Positions 36,097 through 45,523 of a stretch of 64,000 nucleotides of DNA are shown one piece after another. Under the pieces are notes generated by a model. That model ran no database searches. It was not told where the DNA came from and was given only the letters and a program-made list of their open reading frames with translations. Each line of letters opens with the position of its first letter. The stretch's first letter is position 1. The translations under genes and the position numbers were made by a program. The stretch lies in contig NZ_JAHKPY010000002.1 of the NCBI RefSeq assembly GCF_018860745.1, positions 186,001 to 250,000 on the forward strand, given 5' to 3'. Origin of the DNA: Zobellia uliginosa. GTDB taxonomy: Bacteria > Bacteroidota > Bacteroidia > Flavobacteriales > Flavobacteriaceae.

Positions 36097-37095
36097 ATGA
36101 AAAAATACTCTATCTTTTTACTGATTGTCATTTTCTTTTCTAGTTGCAAAGAAAATCAGAAGGCTAAAATTGAATCTGCCCAAAATATTGAAGTAATTCA
36201 AAATACTGAAACCCAAGAACCGCACCCTGGAAAAGTAATTATGGAGCGGGAATGTTATTTGTGCCATAATCCTAAGGCCAAAATGGCTGATAGGTTTGCG
36301 CCACCTATGGAGGCAATTAAAAGGCATTATATAGACTCTACTGTTTCTCAGCAGGAATTTACGGAGGCTTTGATAAAGTGGATAAACGACCCGGAAACAG
36401 AAACCAAGATACCTGCAGCACACAAAGAGTTTGGGCCTATGCCATATTTGCCCAATCGTGAGGATGCTTTAATCAAGATCGCAGATTACATCTACAACAA
36501 TGAATTGGAACGTCCAGAAGGTTTTGAGGAATATTTTAAATCTTCGTATAAGGAAGGGACTGGTTTGGAAGACTGTAACTGTTATGGAAGCCCAGGACCG
36601 GAAAAAGTGTATGGAACCATAGGCATGGCCTATGCGAAAGAGGCTAAGAAAGCACTAGGTAAAAGTCTTACAAAAGCTATTCAGGAAAAAGGAACTGTTG
36701 GGGCTATTGGATTTTGCAATCTTGAAGCTATGCAAATTACGGATAGCGTTTCTTTGATGAAAAATGCTGTCATTAAAAGAGTTTCAGATAAATTAAGAAA
36801 TCCTAAAAATAAAGCCACACCCAAGGAATTGGAGTATATAGACTGGTTTAAAGAAGTTGTAGCATCTGGTGATGAAATTGAACCTGTTGTTGAAACCAAA
36901 GACGGCGAAGTGTCTTTTTATTACCCAATTACAACCAACGCACTTTGTTTACAATGTCATGGCACACCAAATAAACAAGTATTGCCAGAAACCATGGCGG
37001 CCTTGAACAAACTATACCCCAATGATATGGCAGTTGGCTATGATGTAAATCAAGTGCGAGGTATGTGGAGTATTGAATTTTACAGTGATAAATAA
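36097..37095 (+). CDS. Haem lipoprotein: cytochrome c domain plus DUF3365
   Basis: 332 residues. The signal ends FFSSCKEN (lipidated Cys). A first haem-c motif, CYLCHNP, is at about 50 in a small cytochrome c domain; a second, CLQCHGTPN, is at about 286 in a DUF3365 (Tll0287-like) domain that starts near residue 155. DUF3365 domains act as haem-based sensors or electron-transfer modules. The mature protein faces the periplasm. Placed after thioredoxin and near Usp genes, it probably takes part in a redox or oxygen response (inference). Confidence 0.75.
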   Translation: MKKYSIFLLIVIFFSSCKENQKAKIESAQNIEVIQNTETQEPHPGKVIMERECYLCHNPKAKMADRFAPPMEAIKRHYIDSTVSQQEFTEALIKWINDPETETKIPAAHKEFGPMPYLPNREDALIKIADYIYNNELERPEGFEEYFKSSYKEGTGLEDCNCYGSPGPEKVYGTIGMAYAKEAKKALGKSLTKAIQEKGTVGAIGFCNLEAMQITDSVSLMKNAVIKRVSDKLRNPKNKATPKELEYIDWFKEVVASGDEIEPVVETKDGEVSFYYPITTNALCLQCHGTPNKQVLPETMAALNKLYPNDMAVGYDVNQVRGMWSIEFYSDK

Positions 37096-37170
37096 TTGTA
37101 TTGGTAGCAATTGTATAATACAGATAATTAGTAAATAGGTAGTTCTTCAGAATCTGTTTTTAGATTATTG

Positions 37171-37207
37171 AAAAAAGGGTTTTGTAATCTACAAGACCCT
37201 TTTTTTA
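37171..37207 (+). terminator. Rho-independent terminator
   Basis: GGGTTTTGTA, loop ATC, TACAAGACCC with one T-G pair, preceded by six A and followed by TTTTTTT. It ends the thioredoxin-haem protein transcript. Confidence 0.8.
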
Positions 37208-37317
37208 TTGTTATATTTTTCTCGGTTTACGATTTAGATGTACCTTTTGAGCATATTTAAAAAGTAACATATTCTTGTTATAAAATATAACCATAATTCA
37301 AATCAGATATTCATTCT

Positions 37318-37971
37318 ATGACAGTCCATAACCTTGGCGAAAGCAATTCGCTCATGAACAAATTTATCGCTGAAATTAGAGATGTAAACATCCAAAAAGA
37401 TGCGATGCGCTTCAGACGGAATGTTGAGCGTATTGGGGAAGTACTGGGTTATGAAATGAGTAAATCGTTTCAGTATGAAAGTAGTAAGGTAACCACTCCT
37501 CTAGGTACTAAAGAAATGTCTCTACCAACGGATAAAATAGTGTTGTGTTCCATTTTACGTGCTGGATTGCCATTACACCAAGGACTGTTAAATTATTTTG
37601 ATGAGGCGGAAAATGCCTTTATATCTGCTTATAGGCATCACAAGGGAGACGAGGATGCCTTTGAAGTTATCGTAAATTATTTTGCTGCACCTTCTTTGGA
37701 CGGTAAAATTCTAGTACTTACAGACCCAATGTTGGCTACCGGACGCACTTTGGAAAATGTACTAAAATCGCTTAAAAAACATGGTACGCCTTCTCAAATT
37801 CATATTGTTTCCGTTATAGGGGCACAGGCTGGTATTGAGTACGTGCAAAATGTATTTCCTGAAAACACCCATTTATGGATTTCAGCTATAGACGCGGAAT
37901 TGAATGCAAGAGGTTACATCATACCCGGAATAGGCGATGCTGGAGATTTGGCTTACGGTCAAAAGATATAA
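37318..37971 (+). CDS. upp: Uracil phosphoribosyltransferase
   Basis: 217 residues. The PRPP-binding loop is VLTDPMLATGRTLENVL (about 137-153), the substrate-proximal stretch is CSILRAGLPLHQGLL, and the C terminus is GYIIPGIGDAGDLAYG, diagnostic for Upp. It converts uracil and PRPP into UMP in the cytoplasm. It lies after a terminator and converges with the P-type ATPase, so it appears monocistronic. Confidence 0.9.
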   Translation: MTVHNLGESNSLMNKFIAEIRDVNIQKDAMRFRRNVERIGEVLGYEMSKSFQYESSKVTTPLGTKEMSLPTDKIVLCSILRAGLPLHQGLLNYFDEAENAFISAYRHHKGDEDAFEVIVNYFAAPSLDGKILVLTDPMLATGRTLENVLKSLKKHGTPSQIHIVSVIGAQAGIEYVQNVFPENTHLWISAIDAELNARGYIIPGIGDAGDLAYGQKI

Positions 37972-38011
37972 GGCGTAGTGCGGGGAACGTATTCTTTCCT
38001 AAAGACTTGAT

Positions 38012-40519
38012 CTAATCTTGTGTGGCTTTAGCCCGTTTGCCCATTTTTACCAATTCATACCACAATACGGAAATACTTCCCGCTAGCAGACTTATTGATA
38101 ATTGATTTAAGGTTAACGTTTTAAACTCAAAAAAGGCAGTTAATGGTGGCACATAGAGCAGGAGTGCGGAAAGGGCTATAGTAACTCCTATAATCAATCC
38201 TACAAGGTTGTTTTTATATTTTAAAGTGGTAAACAATGAGAAGTAAAATGAACGGTTTACCAACGTTAAAAAGATATTGGCAACAATCAATACCATAAAA
38301 ACCATAGTACGTGTAGTAGCTTCATTAAAACCTTGTTTTACAGCATATTGATATATTATTAACGACCCCAAAGTTATGGCCAAGCCTTGTATGATGCTGG
38401 TCCATAGCTCATTAAATTTAAAGAATGTGGTGGTGAACGGCCTTGGTTTTTTAAGCATGGTGTTCTTCTCCATGGGTTCGTTTTCGTAAATAATGGAGCA
38501 AGTGGGACCCATAATCAATTCCAGTATTATTACATGCGATGGTGAAAATATGGACGGATATATCCACCGCAAGGCCAAAGGAATAAATACCGTTAGTATT
38601 ATAGGAATATGGATAGAGATAATATACTGAATCGCTTTTTTAAGGTTTGTATAAATCTTTCTTCCCATGGCAATGGCATCCACCATTTTAGATAAATCGT
38701 CATCTACCAAAATCAATGAGGCGGCCTGTTTGGCAATTTCAGTTCCCTTTTTGCCCATAGCAATACCAATATGAGCGGCTTTTAATGCAGGACCGTCATT
38801 AACGCCATCACCCGTCATGGCCACTACTTCATTATTTGCTTTTAAAGCATTTATTATTCTAAGTTTAGCTTCGGGAAACATGCGACTAAAAACTTGGATG
38901 TCTTTGACTTTAAGTTGTAACTCGGTATCGGATAATTGCATTAATTCATCACCGGACATGCATTTGTCATATCCAACAAAATTTATTTCTTTGGCAATGG
39001 CAACAGCTGTGGCAGCGTTATCTCCGGTTACTAGTTTTACGTTAATTCCTGCTGTATCAAAATCTCTAAGTACCTGGTTGATATTTTCCTTTGGAGGATC
39101 ATAGAAAACTACAAGGCCTTTAAATTCAAAAGAAAAATCTTGCTGATGTTGGGGGAAGTCGGTTCCCTTGAAAGCGGCTTGTCCCACCCCCAGTAATCTA
39201 TATCCTTGCTCGCCCAACTCATCAATCGTAGCGTAAATAGATTCCTTTTCGTCATGCGTAAGGTTAGAAAGTTCAATTAGGGCTTCCGGCGCACCTTTAG
39301 CAGCAATAATACGTTGGCCTGTTTCATTTTCGAACAAATGCGTCATCATTGGTGGTTTACCCCCCAAAGGATATTCGTGTATCATATGATAAGTTGGCCT
39401 TTCATCTATGGTGGTCTGCTTTGAATAGGCCTCATGTAGTGCAATTTCCATGGGGTCAAAAGGAATAGGCTCACTAGCCCACATGGCAACGGTAATCAGT
39501 TCTTTTTCTTCTTTCCCTAATTGACCTTTTACAGTAGAAATTTTACCGGATTTTAAGGAAAACAAACCAGCCAGACTCATTTTGTTTTGGGTAAGTGTTC
39601 CTGTTTTGTCGGTACAAATTACGGTAGCGCTACCCAAGGTTTCAACGGTTTTCATTTGCTTCACGACAACCCCTAATTTCATTAACCGCCATGCGCCTAA
39701 GGCCATAAAAGTGGTGAACGCTACCGGTATTTCTTCAGGAAGAATACTCATGGCAAGGGTCAATGCTTTTAGTAAGCTATCCAATACATTATGAGAGTTG
39801 TAATAATTAATGCCCCAAACCAGCAGAAAGGTGATACCGCCCCAAATAGCCATATACTTTACAAAATTGGCGATCTGCAATTCAAGGGGAGTCTTCTCTT
39901 CTTCAATAGTAGCTAGGCTGTTGCCGATTTTCCCTAATTGGGTATGGTTGCCAATTGCGGTTACGGTTGCTATGGCAAGACCACTGGCTACGGTAGTGCC
40001 ACTAAAAATAGTATTGTCAATAGAAGAAGCATCTTTAAAAAGCGCAAGGGATTCTCCGGTTAGAATGGATTCGTTAACTGAAAAATCGTTGGAGTGAATA
40101 ATAGAGCCGTCTGCGGGAACCATGGTACCCTCTTCAACGATCAGGCTATCACCGATTACGAGTTCTTCACTGGGAATTTCAATAGTTACCCCATTGCGAA
40201 TAACGCGACAATTGGGTTCGGTAAGGTTCTTTAATTTCTCTAAGGCTTTCCTACTTCTAGAATCTTGGTATAGGGATATGGAACCCACAAGAAGTATGGC
40301 AACGACCATAAAAATTCCATCGCCATGATTTCCGGTAATAAAATAGATAGAAGAGGCAACAAGTAACAAAAGAATCATAGGTTCTTTCACGATGCTTTTG
40401 AGCGCATCTAGAAATCCATTTTTTTCTTTATAGGTAAATGAATTGGCTCCATGGGTCTTTCTAGACTTTAAAACTTCCTCATCCGTTAGTCCTTTAATAC
40501 CAAAATTTTCGACGGCCAT
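38012..40519 (-). CDS. P2-type cation-transporting ATPase
   Basis: 835 residues. Phosphorylation motif CTDKTGTLTQNKM, actuator motif ILTGESLAL, hinge MTGDGVNDGPALKAAHIGIAMG and TM4 motif LPEEIPVAF. The N-terminal cation-ATPase domain (LTDEEVLKSRKTHGANSF) and C-terminal TM bundle (four to six helices) are complete. The Pro-Glu-Glu TM4 motif is of the P2 (calcium-like) class, not a heavy-metal P1B pump. The ion is not certain. It is divergent from an adaptor/ABC export operon with 206 bp between start codons. Confidence 0.85.
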   Translation of the reverse strand: MAVENFGIKGLTDEEVLKSRKTHGANSFTYKEKNGFLDALKSIVKEPMILLLLVASSIYFITGNHGDGIFMVVAILLVGSISLYQDSRSRKALEKLKNLTEPNCRVIRNGVTIEIPSEELVIGDSLIVEEGTMVPADGSIIHSNDFSVNESILTGESLALFKDASSIDNTIFSGTTVASGLAIATVTAIGNHTQLGKIGNSLATIEEEKTPLELQIANFVKYMAIWGGITFLLVWGINYYNSHNVLDSLLKALTLAMSILPEEIPVAFTTFMALGAWRLMKLGVVVKQMKTVETLGSATVICTDKTGTLTQNKMSLAGLFSLKSGKISTVKGQLGKEEKELITVAMWASEPIPFDPMEIALHEAYSKQTTIDERPTYHMIHEYPLGGKPPMMTHLFENETGQRIIAAKGAPEALIELSNLTHDEKESIYATIDELGEQGYRLLGVGQAAFKGTDFPQHQQDFSFEFKGLVVFYDPPKENINQVLRDFDTAGINVKLVTGDNAATAVAIAKEINFVGYDKCMSGDELMQLSDTELQLKVKDIQVFSRMFPEAKLRIINALKANNEVVAMTGDGVNDGPALKAAHIGIAMGKKGTEIAKQAASLILVDDDLSKMVDAIAMGRKIYTNLKKAIQYIISIHIPIILTVFIPLALRWIYPSIFSPSHVIILELIMGPTCSIIYENEPMEKNTMLKKPRPFTTTFFKFNELWTSIIQGLAITLGSLIIYQYAVKQGFNEATTRTMVFMVLIVANIFLTLVNRSFYFSLFTTLKYKNNLVGLIIGVTIALSALLLYVPPLTAFFEFKTLTLNQLSISLLAGSISVLWYELVKMGKRAKATQD

Positions 40520-40661
40520 GACAAATTCTTTTTATAAAAATAAGTGGAATTATAGCTGTATTTAATTGATGAATATTGATTTATAGCTCAATAGAAAAGA
40601 GCTATCGCTGCTAAAACCGTAATTCAAATTACAAATTATCGTATTAGAATGACCTTTTACA

Positions 40662-40673
40662 TGATTTATCTCA
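40662..40673. promoter_or_regulatory. TGATTTATCTCA site within ACATGA-N6-TCATGT
   Basis: The extended inverted repeat spans 40659-40676. Its centre is 58 bp upstream of the adaptor start at 40726 and 148 bp from the P-type ATPase start. It fits the TGA-N6-TCA pattern of the other sites. Confidence 0.45.
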
Positions 40674-40725
40674 TGTTCTAAGAATGGAATTTCAACTTAA
40701 TTTGAATAGTGGCAAATTCTATAGT

Positions 40726-41808
40726 ATGCGTTATCTATTCATTTTGGTTTTGGTGTTGGTATTGCAGTCCTGTGGTGAAAAAAAGGAGAAAATTTTCCCG
40801 AGGAAAACAGAGCTGACCGAATCTGTCTATGCTTCAGCAACCATTCAGCCAGATAGTTTGTATCAGGTGTATTCCGCAGTAGGCGGAATTTTAGACCGTA
40901 ACTTGGTGGAAGAGGGCGATGTGGTAAAAAAAGGAACCCCCTTATTACAGATAATCAATAACACGCCTAAACTGAATACGGAAAATGCTAAACTCTCATT
41001 ACAATTGGCACGAGAGAATTATAAAGGAAGCGCTGCAGTGCTAGATGGTATCAAAGATGAGATACGGGCCGCAGAGCTCACCTACTATAATGACTCCATC
41101 AATTACTTCAGGCAAAAACGGTTGTGGGAGCAGAAGATAGGCTCAAAATCAGATTTTGATACACGCAAATTAACGTATGAGCTTTCTCGTAATAATTTAA
41201 AATTGTTGCAAAGCAAATATAGGAGAACGAAGAATGAACTGCAGACTCAGGTAAATCAGGCACAGAACAATTATGAGCAAGCAAAAATCAATACCGAAGA
41301 CTTTACCGTCACAAGTAAAATCAATGGTAAGGTTTATGAGCTTATGAAAGAATCGGGTGAAATTGTAAACATTACGGAGCCTGTTGCTGCGGTAGGTAGC
41401 GATGCGGTTTTTATCATTAAAATGCTTGTAGATGAGGTTGATATCGTAAAACTAAGTTTAGGCCAAAAAACTTTGGTAACCTTAGATGCCTATGAAAATC
41501 AGGTTTTTGATGCTACGGTTACCAAAATATATCCGCGAAAAGATGAACGGTCTCAAACCTTTACGGTAGAAGCTAGTTTTGATAAACCTCCAAAAAAATT
41601 GTACCCTGGTCTTGCAGGTGAAGGCAACATTATTATCGCTAAGAAGAAGGGGGTTTTGACCATACCTAAAGATTATCTGATGGAGGGTAACAAAGTGCAA
41701 ACTGAAAATGGCCCTGTAGGCGTTTCCGTAGGGTTGCAGAATTTGGAGTATGTTGAAATTATGGAAGGCATCAGCGAAAGTACAGCGCTTATTAAACCTG
41801 AGCAATGA
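40726..41808 (+). CDS. HlyD-family adaptor lipoprotein of an ABC exporter
   Basis: 360 residues from ATG 40726, where the lipoprotein signal MRYLFILVLVLVLQSCGEKK begins; an in-frame ATG at 40684 would add 14 residues before it. Barrel-sandwich halves (AVGGILDRNLVEEGDVVKKGTPLL and TSKINGKVYELMKESGEIV) flank a coiled-coil of about 110 residues. It is the periplasmic adaptor for the FtsX-like permease that overlaps its stop codon (ATGA). No outer-membrane partner is encoded next to it. Confidence 0.8.
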   Translation: MRYLFILVLVLVLQSCGEKKEKIFPRKTELTESVYASATIQPDSLYQVYSAVGGILDRNLVEEGDVVKKGTPLLQIINNTPKLNTENAKLSLQLARENYKGSAAVLDGIKDEIRAAELTYYNDSINYFRQKRLWEQKIGSKSDFDTRKLTYELSRNNLKLLQSKYRRTKNELQTQVNQAQNNYEQAKINTEDFTVTSKINGKVYELMKESGEIVNITEPVAAVGSDAVFIIKMLVDEVDIVKLSLGQKTLVTLDAYENQVFDATVTKIYPRKDERSQTFTVEASFDKPPKKLYPGLAGEGNIIIAKKKGVLTIPKDYLMEGNKVQTENGPVGVSVGLQNLEYVEIMEGISESTALIKPEQ

Positions 41809-43067
41809 TAAATTGGAGTGTTATATTGAATATTGCCAAGACACATTTGGTAACAAAAATGAAGTCGACAGCTACGGCAGCTCTTGGCGTTACTTTTGGT
41901 ATCGGCGCATATATTACAATGATTAGCTTTATGACAGGTTTAAATGATATGCTAGATGGGCTGGTATTGAACCAAACCCCTCACATACATCTATACAATG
42001 AAATTGAGCCAAGTGAAACCCAACCAATATCCTTGTACGATGAATTTGAAAATTCTATGAACGTAGTGCATTCCATTAGACCTAGACAAATTCAGAAAAA
42101 GATTCACAATGCATTGCCCATTCTCAACTATTTAAAACAAGATAAAGACGTAAAGGGGGCGACACCTCAGTTACAGGCTCAAATCTTCTATTTGTCGGGT
42201 TCAATTGAACTAAGTGGCGCTTTGATCGGTATTAATGTTATGGAGGAAACCCGACTTTCTAGCATGGGCGATTATATCGTAAACGGAACGCCAGAAGCCC
42301 TTAAGAATACGGATAACGGAATCTTATTGGGTTCTGGTCTTGCTGAAAAAATGTCTTTGTCAGTTGGGGATAGGGTACAAATTAGTACCGTAGGGGGAGC
42401 TATTTTTCCTCTTAAGATCGTGGGCTTTTATCAAAGCGGGGTTGCAACTGTAGATAACAGTCAGAGTTTTGCCAATCTCAAGACCGTACAACGTATTATG
42501 GGTGAGGCACAAAATTATATTACCGATATTAATATTAGATTAAACGATATTTCTTTGGCTCCGACATTGGCCAAACGGTTACAAAAGCAATTTATGGTAA
42601 AAGCAACGGATATCAATGAGGCCAATGCACAGTTTGAGACCGGTTCTAATATTAGAAATCTTATAACCTATGCGGTGTCCATAACGCTGTTGATTGTAGC
42701 AGGTTTTGGTATTTACAATATACTCAACATGCTTATTTATGAAAAAATGAAGGATATCGCCATTTTAAAAGCTATTGGGTTCTCTGGTCTAGATGTACAG
42801 CTTATTTTTATGAGTCAAGCTATGATTATTGGGCTTGTCGGGGGCGGATTGGGTTTGATCATTGGTTACGTGCTTTCCCGAGTAATAGATAACCTGGCTT
42901 TTGAAACCTCGGCTTTACCAACAATTACAACATACCCTGTTAGTTATAATTTAGGTTACTACGTTGTGGGCCTTGTTTTCGCGTTACTTTCTACTTTCGT
43001 GGCCGGTTGGTTACCTTCTGCAAAAGCAAGACGCATTGATCCGGTAATTATAATTCGTGGAACTTAA
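41805..43067 (+). CDS. MacB/FtsX-type ABC transporter permease
   Basis: 420 residues: TM1 at about 25-45, a periplasmic domain (about 50-280), then three TM helices in the FtsX domain (about 285-410, with GIYNILNMLIYEKMKDIAILKAIGFSG and AGWLPSAKARRIDPVIIIRG). This is the MacB/LolC topology. It overlaps the adaptor by the ATGA start/stop and precedes the ATPase by 11 bp, so the three form one exporter. Substrate unknown. Confidence 0.85.
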   Translation: MINWSVILNIAKTHLVTKMKSTATAALGVTFGIGAYITMISFMTGLNDMLDGLVLNQTPHIHLYNEIEPSETQPISLYDEFENSMNVVHSIRPRQIQKKIHNALPILNYLKQDKDVKGATPQLQAQIFYLSGSIELSGALIGINVMEETRLSSMGDYIVNGTPEALKNTDNGILLGSGLAEKMSLSVGDRVQISTVGGAIFPLKIVGFYQSGVATVDNSQSFANLKTVQRIMGEAQNYITDINIRLNDISLAPTLAKRLQKQFMVKATDINEANAQFETGSNIRNLITYAVSITLLIVAGFGIYNILNMLIYEKMKDIAILKAIGFSGLDVQLIFMSQAMIIGLVGGGLGLIIGYVLSRVIDNLAFETSALPTITTYPVSYNLGYYVVGLVFALLSTFVAGWLPSAKARRIDPVIIIRGT

Positions 43068-43078
43068 AGCGTGATAAA

Positions 43079-43753
43079 ATGGAGTATGTTCTAGAAACGA
43101 AAGATATAAATAAGCACTTTTATAAGCCAAAAGACTTTCATGTACTCAAGGATATTTCTTTTGCGGTAAGAGTAGGGGAGTTTGCATCTATCATGGGAAA
43201 ATCAGGTTCAGGAAAGTCTACTTTGCTCTATATTCTCTCCACAATGGATACGGAGTATACGGGAGAATTGTATCTCAACCATGAGCTGGTTACCGGAAGG
43301 CACCACAATGAACTATCGCGAATGCGAAATAAACATATTGGTTTTGTATTTCAGTTTCACTATTTGTTATCTGAATTTACGGTATTGGAGAATGTAATGC
43401 TTCCCGCAAAAAAACTAAACGAGAAATCGCATACAGCTATTGAGCGAGATGCCATGCAGAAGCTCGAAATGCTAAAAATCGATTATTTGGCTCATCAAAG
43501 GGCGTCACGTATATCGGGTGGTGAAAAGCAACGTGTGGCCATTGCTAGGGCTTTAATAAACAACCCCGTAATTCTTATGGGAGATGAACCAACTGGAAAT
43601 TTGGATAGCCATAATGCGGACAATGTATTTCATATTTTTAAAAAATTGAAGGAAGAAGAAGGTCTTTCACTTTTGATCGTAACCCATGATGAAGACTTTG
43701 CAAAACGAACGGATCGTATTATTCAAATGGAAGACGGACGAATCATTTCTTAA
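43079..43753 (+). CDS. ABC transporter ATPase (MacB/LolD type)
   Basis: 224 residues. Walker A GKSGSGKST (about 40-48), signature RISGGEKQRVAIARALINNP, Walker B VILMGDEPTGNLDS and H-loop IVTHDEDFAKR are all intact. It powers the permease encoded just upstream. The length is that of a stand-alone LolD/MacB-like ATPase without other domains. Confidence 0.9.
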   Translation: MEYVLETKDINKHFYKPKDFHVLKDISFAVRVGEFASIMGKSGSGKSTLLYILSTMDTEYTGELYLNHELVTGRHHNELSRMRNKHIGFVFQFHYLLSEFTVLENVMLPAKKLNEKSHTAIERDAMQKLEMLKIDYLAHQRASRISGGEKQRVAIARALINNPVILMGDEPTGNLDSHNADNVFHIFKKLKEEEGLSLLIVTHDEDFAKRTDRIIQMEDGRIIS

Positions 43754-43935
43754 AACCTCGGAACAATATTACTGACAAAAATCATGGTATAGGTAGTCCA
43801 TAGTTTTTACTTTTGATTATGTCCAAAAACTAGGGTCATAGTAAAAAAACTAAAGATTTCTCCGGGAAACACATTGGCTTTGGAAGTTATAGGCGAATGT
43901 GCGGAAACCGATAAAAAGCTAATCAAAAGTTTTTT

Positions 43936-44127
43936 ATGGCAAAGGTTCAAAAAGGATATAGTCCTCTAAACGTCTTAGTAAACTTAGATGCGCTAAAAGT
44001 CAGTAAAAATAAGAGTAAGGAGTTTATACAAGTAATTTATTCAAGTCTCCAAAGAGGGTATCGAAAACGTTATTTTGATATGTCTCAGTTAGATGAAGCG
44101 TTTGATTTTGTAGCACCCAATACCTAA
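43936..44127 (+). CDS. Small hypothetical protein
   Basis: 63 residues beginning MAKVQKGYSPLNVLVNLDALKVSKNK and ending DEAFDFVAPNT. Polar, no TM segment or signal. The ATG is 182 bp after the ABC ATPase and 53 bp before the L,D-transpeptidase on the same strand. Codon use looks normal, but no family is recognised and the frame could be accidental. Confidence 0.4.
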   Translation: MAKVQKGYSPLNVLVNLDALKVSKNKSKEFIQVIYSSLQRGYRKRYFDMSQLDEAFDFVAPNT

Positions 44128-44180
44128 TACATTGGCTATATTAGGCGGAATATAGGTGTTGTATATGTAGCCCAAATAAT

Positions 44181-45176
44181 ATGTCCCCTATGGTGAAAAA
44201 CCAAAAAGAACCAAAGTCCTTTCAATTTTTAAATGTATCACGTATTCTTTTCGTCATACTACTGTTCTTTTGCGTAGAAGCTTGCAAAAAAGCTACGAAA
44301 AAAGTAAAAGAACATGATGCTATACCGGCTGAAACGTTGGGTGATACCATAGCTACTCCTATTAAAAAACCGAAAACATATGAGGATATAAAAGTTAAAA
44401 GGAATGTAAGGATAGCGGAGTATTTCCAGTATTTGGATTCTTTAGTGGTACGCTATGACTCTATAGTGCCATATCCGCTTTCTGAACATCTTTTGGTGCG
44501 GAATAATCCTTGGGTTATAGATACATTAGCGAATACCGATTACTACCGTATGATGGAGCGGGACTCTTTTGTATATGACCAAAGACAAATGATAGCACTA
44601 CCCAAAGGAAGTGTGCTACATCTTCCGGATTCTACCAGCGCTTGTCGCATTTTAGATGATTTTGCAAATACGGAAATAGAAGTGAATATACCTGAGTTTA
44701 AACTACGTATTTATCAAGATTCTATTTTAAAACGAACCTTTATAGTGCGTGTAGGGCAGGACAAACAACGGTATTTGAAAATGGGGGACCGTATAACGGA
44801 TTTAAGGACAAAAACAGGTGAAGGCATTATAATCAGACATGCCAAACATCCTGAATTTTATAATCCGGTAAATGGAAAACAGTTTTATACCACCCATCGT
44901 GATGATGGAAAACTTACCCAAATGCCGCAAATTCCTTGGATGGAAACCGAAATTAATGGCATTAGAAACGGACAAATGATTCACCCCACTACAAACCCCA
45001 AAAGTTTAGGGAAAGCATATTCTAACGGATGCATAGGTACTGCCGAGGGTGATGCTTGGGTAATTTATTACTACGCTCCTTTAGGTACGAAAGTAAGAAT
45101 ACGGTACGACCTCAATACTTATTTTGAGGGCTCTGTAATCTCAGTGCTAAAGGATGTGTATAATGTAGAGAAATAG
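44181..45176 (+). CDS. L,D-transpeptidase (YkuD domain) lipoprotein
   Basis: 331 residues. A hydrophobic segment (about 20-34) ends in FFCVEACKK, which suggests lipidation or an anchor. The YkuD domain is at about 170-315 with catalytic His and Cys in IHPTTNPKSLGKAYSNGCIGTAEGD. It cross-links or remodels peptidoglycan in the periplasm through 3-3 links or protein attachment. A second ATG at 44190 is equally possible as start. It sits in the stress island and may toughen the wall under stress (inference). Confidence 0.8.
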   Translation: MSPMVKNQKEPKSFQFLNVSRILFVILLFFCVEACKKATKKVKEHDAIPAETLGDTIATPIKKPKTYEDIKVKRNVRIAEYFQYLDSLVVRYDSIVPYPLSEHLLVRNNPWVIDTLANTDYYRMMERDSFVYDQRQMIALPKGSVLHLPDSTSACRILDDFANTEIEVNIPEFKLRIYQDSILKRTFIVRVGQDKQRYLKMGDRITDLRTKTGEGIIIRHAKHPEFYNPVNGKQFYTTHRDDGKLTQMPQIPWMETEINGIRNGQMIHPTTNPKSLGKAYSNGCIGTAEGDAWVIYYYAPLGTKVRIRYDLNTYFEGSVISVLKDVYNVEK

Positions 45177-45187
45177 ATACGGTTGTT

Positions 45188-45361
45188 CTATCTCTTCCTA
45201 AACAAAGGCTCTAAGATTTTGGCTAAATAAGCAAAGCCAACAAGGGCCAAAATACCACCTCGGGTATAGCTGCCTTCTAAAAAATAAAACGTAGCGCCAA
45301 TTAATCCAAAAAGCATAAAAAAATAGTTCGTATAGGTATTACCTTTTAATAGTAGTTCCAT
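45188..45361 (-). CDS. Small two-helix membrane protein
   Basis: 57 codons on the minus strand, starting ATG at 45361 and ending TAG at 45188. It begins MELLLKGNTYTNYFFMLFGL and ends AKILEPLFRKR; residues 12-30 and 34-52 are hydrophobic. The reading has the codon bias and membrane pattern of real small Bacteroidota proteins and occupies the gap after the L,D-transpeptidase. No family is recognised. Confidence 0.5.
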   Translation of the reverse strand: MELLLKGNTYTNYFFMLFGLIGATFYFLEGSYTRGGILALVGFAYLAKILEPLFRKR

Positions 45362-45523
45362 AGGGCTAGATTTAAGAATGTAGGTTATTAAGTAAGATAT
45401 ACTACTGTATGCTAGTAGGTTACGAGCTCATTACTAAGTTAATACATATCTTTTACATATGAAAATGAAAATGCTTTTCTAGCCTTGGTTTTTTTCATTT
45501 CCGGATGTTGTTCTATAGAAAAT

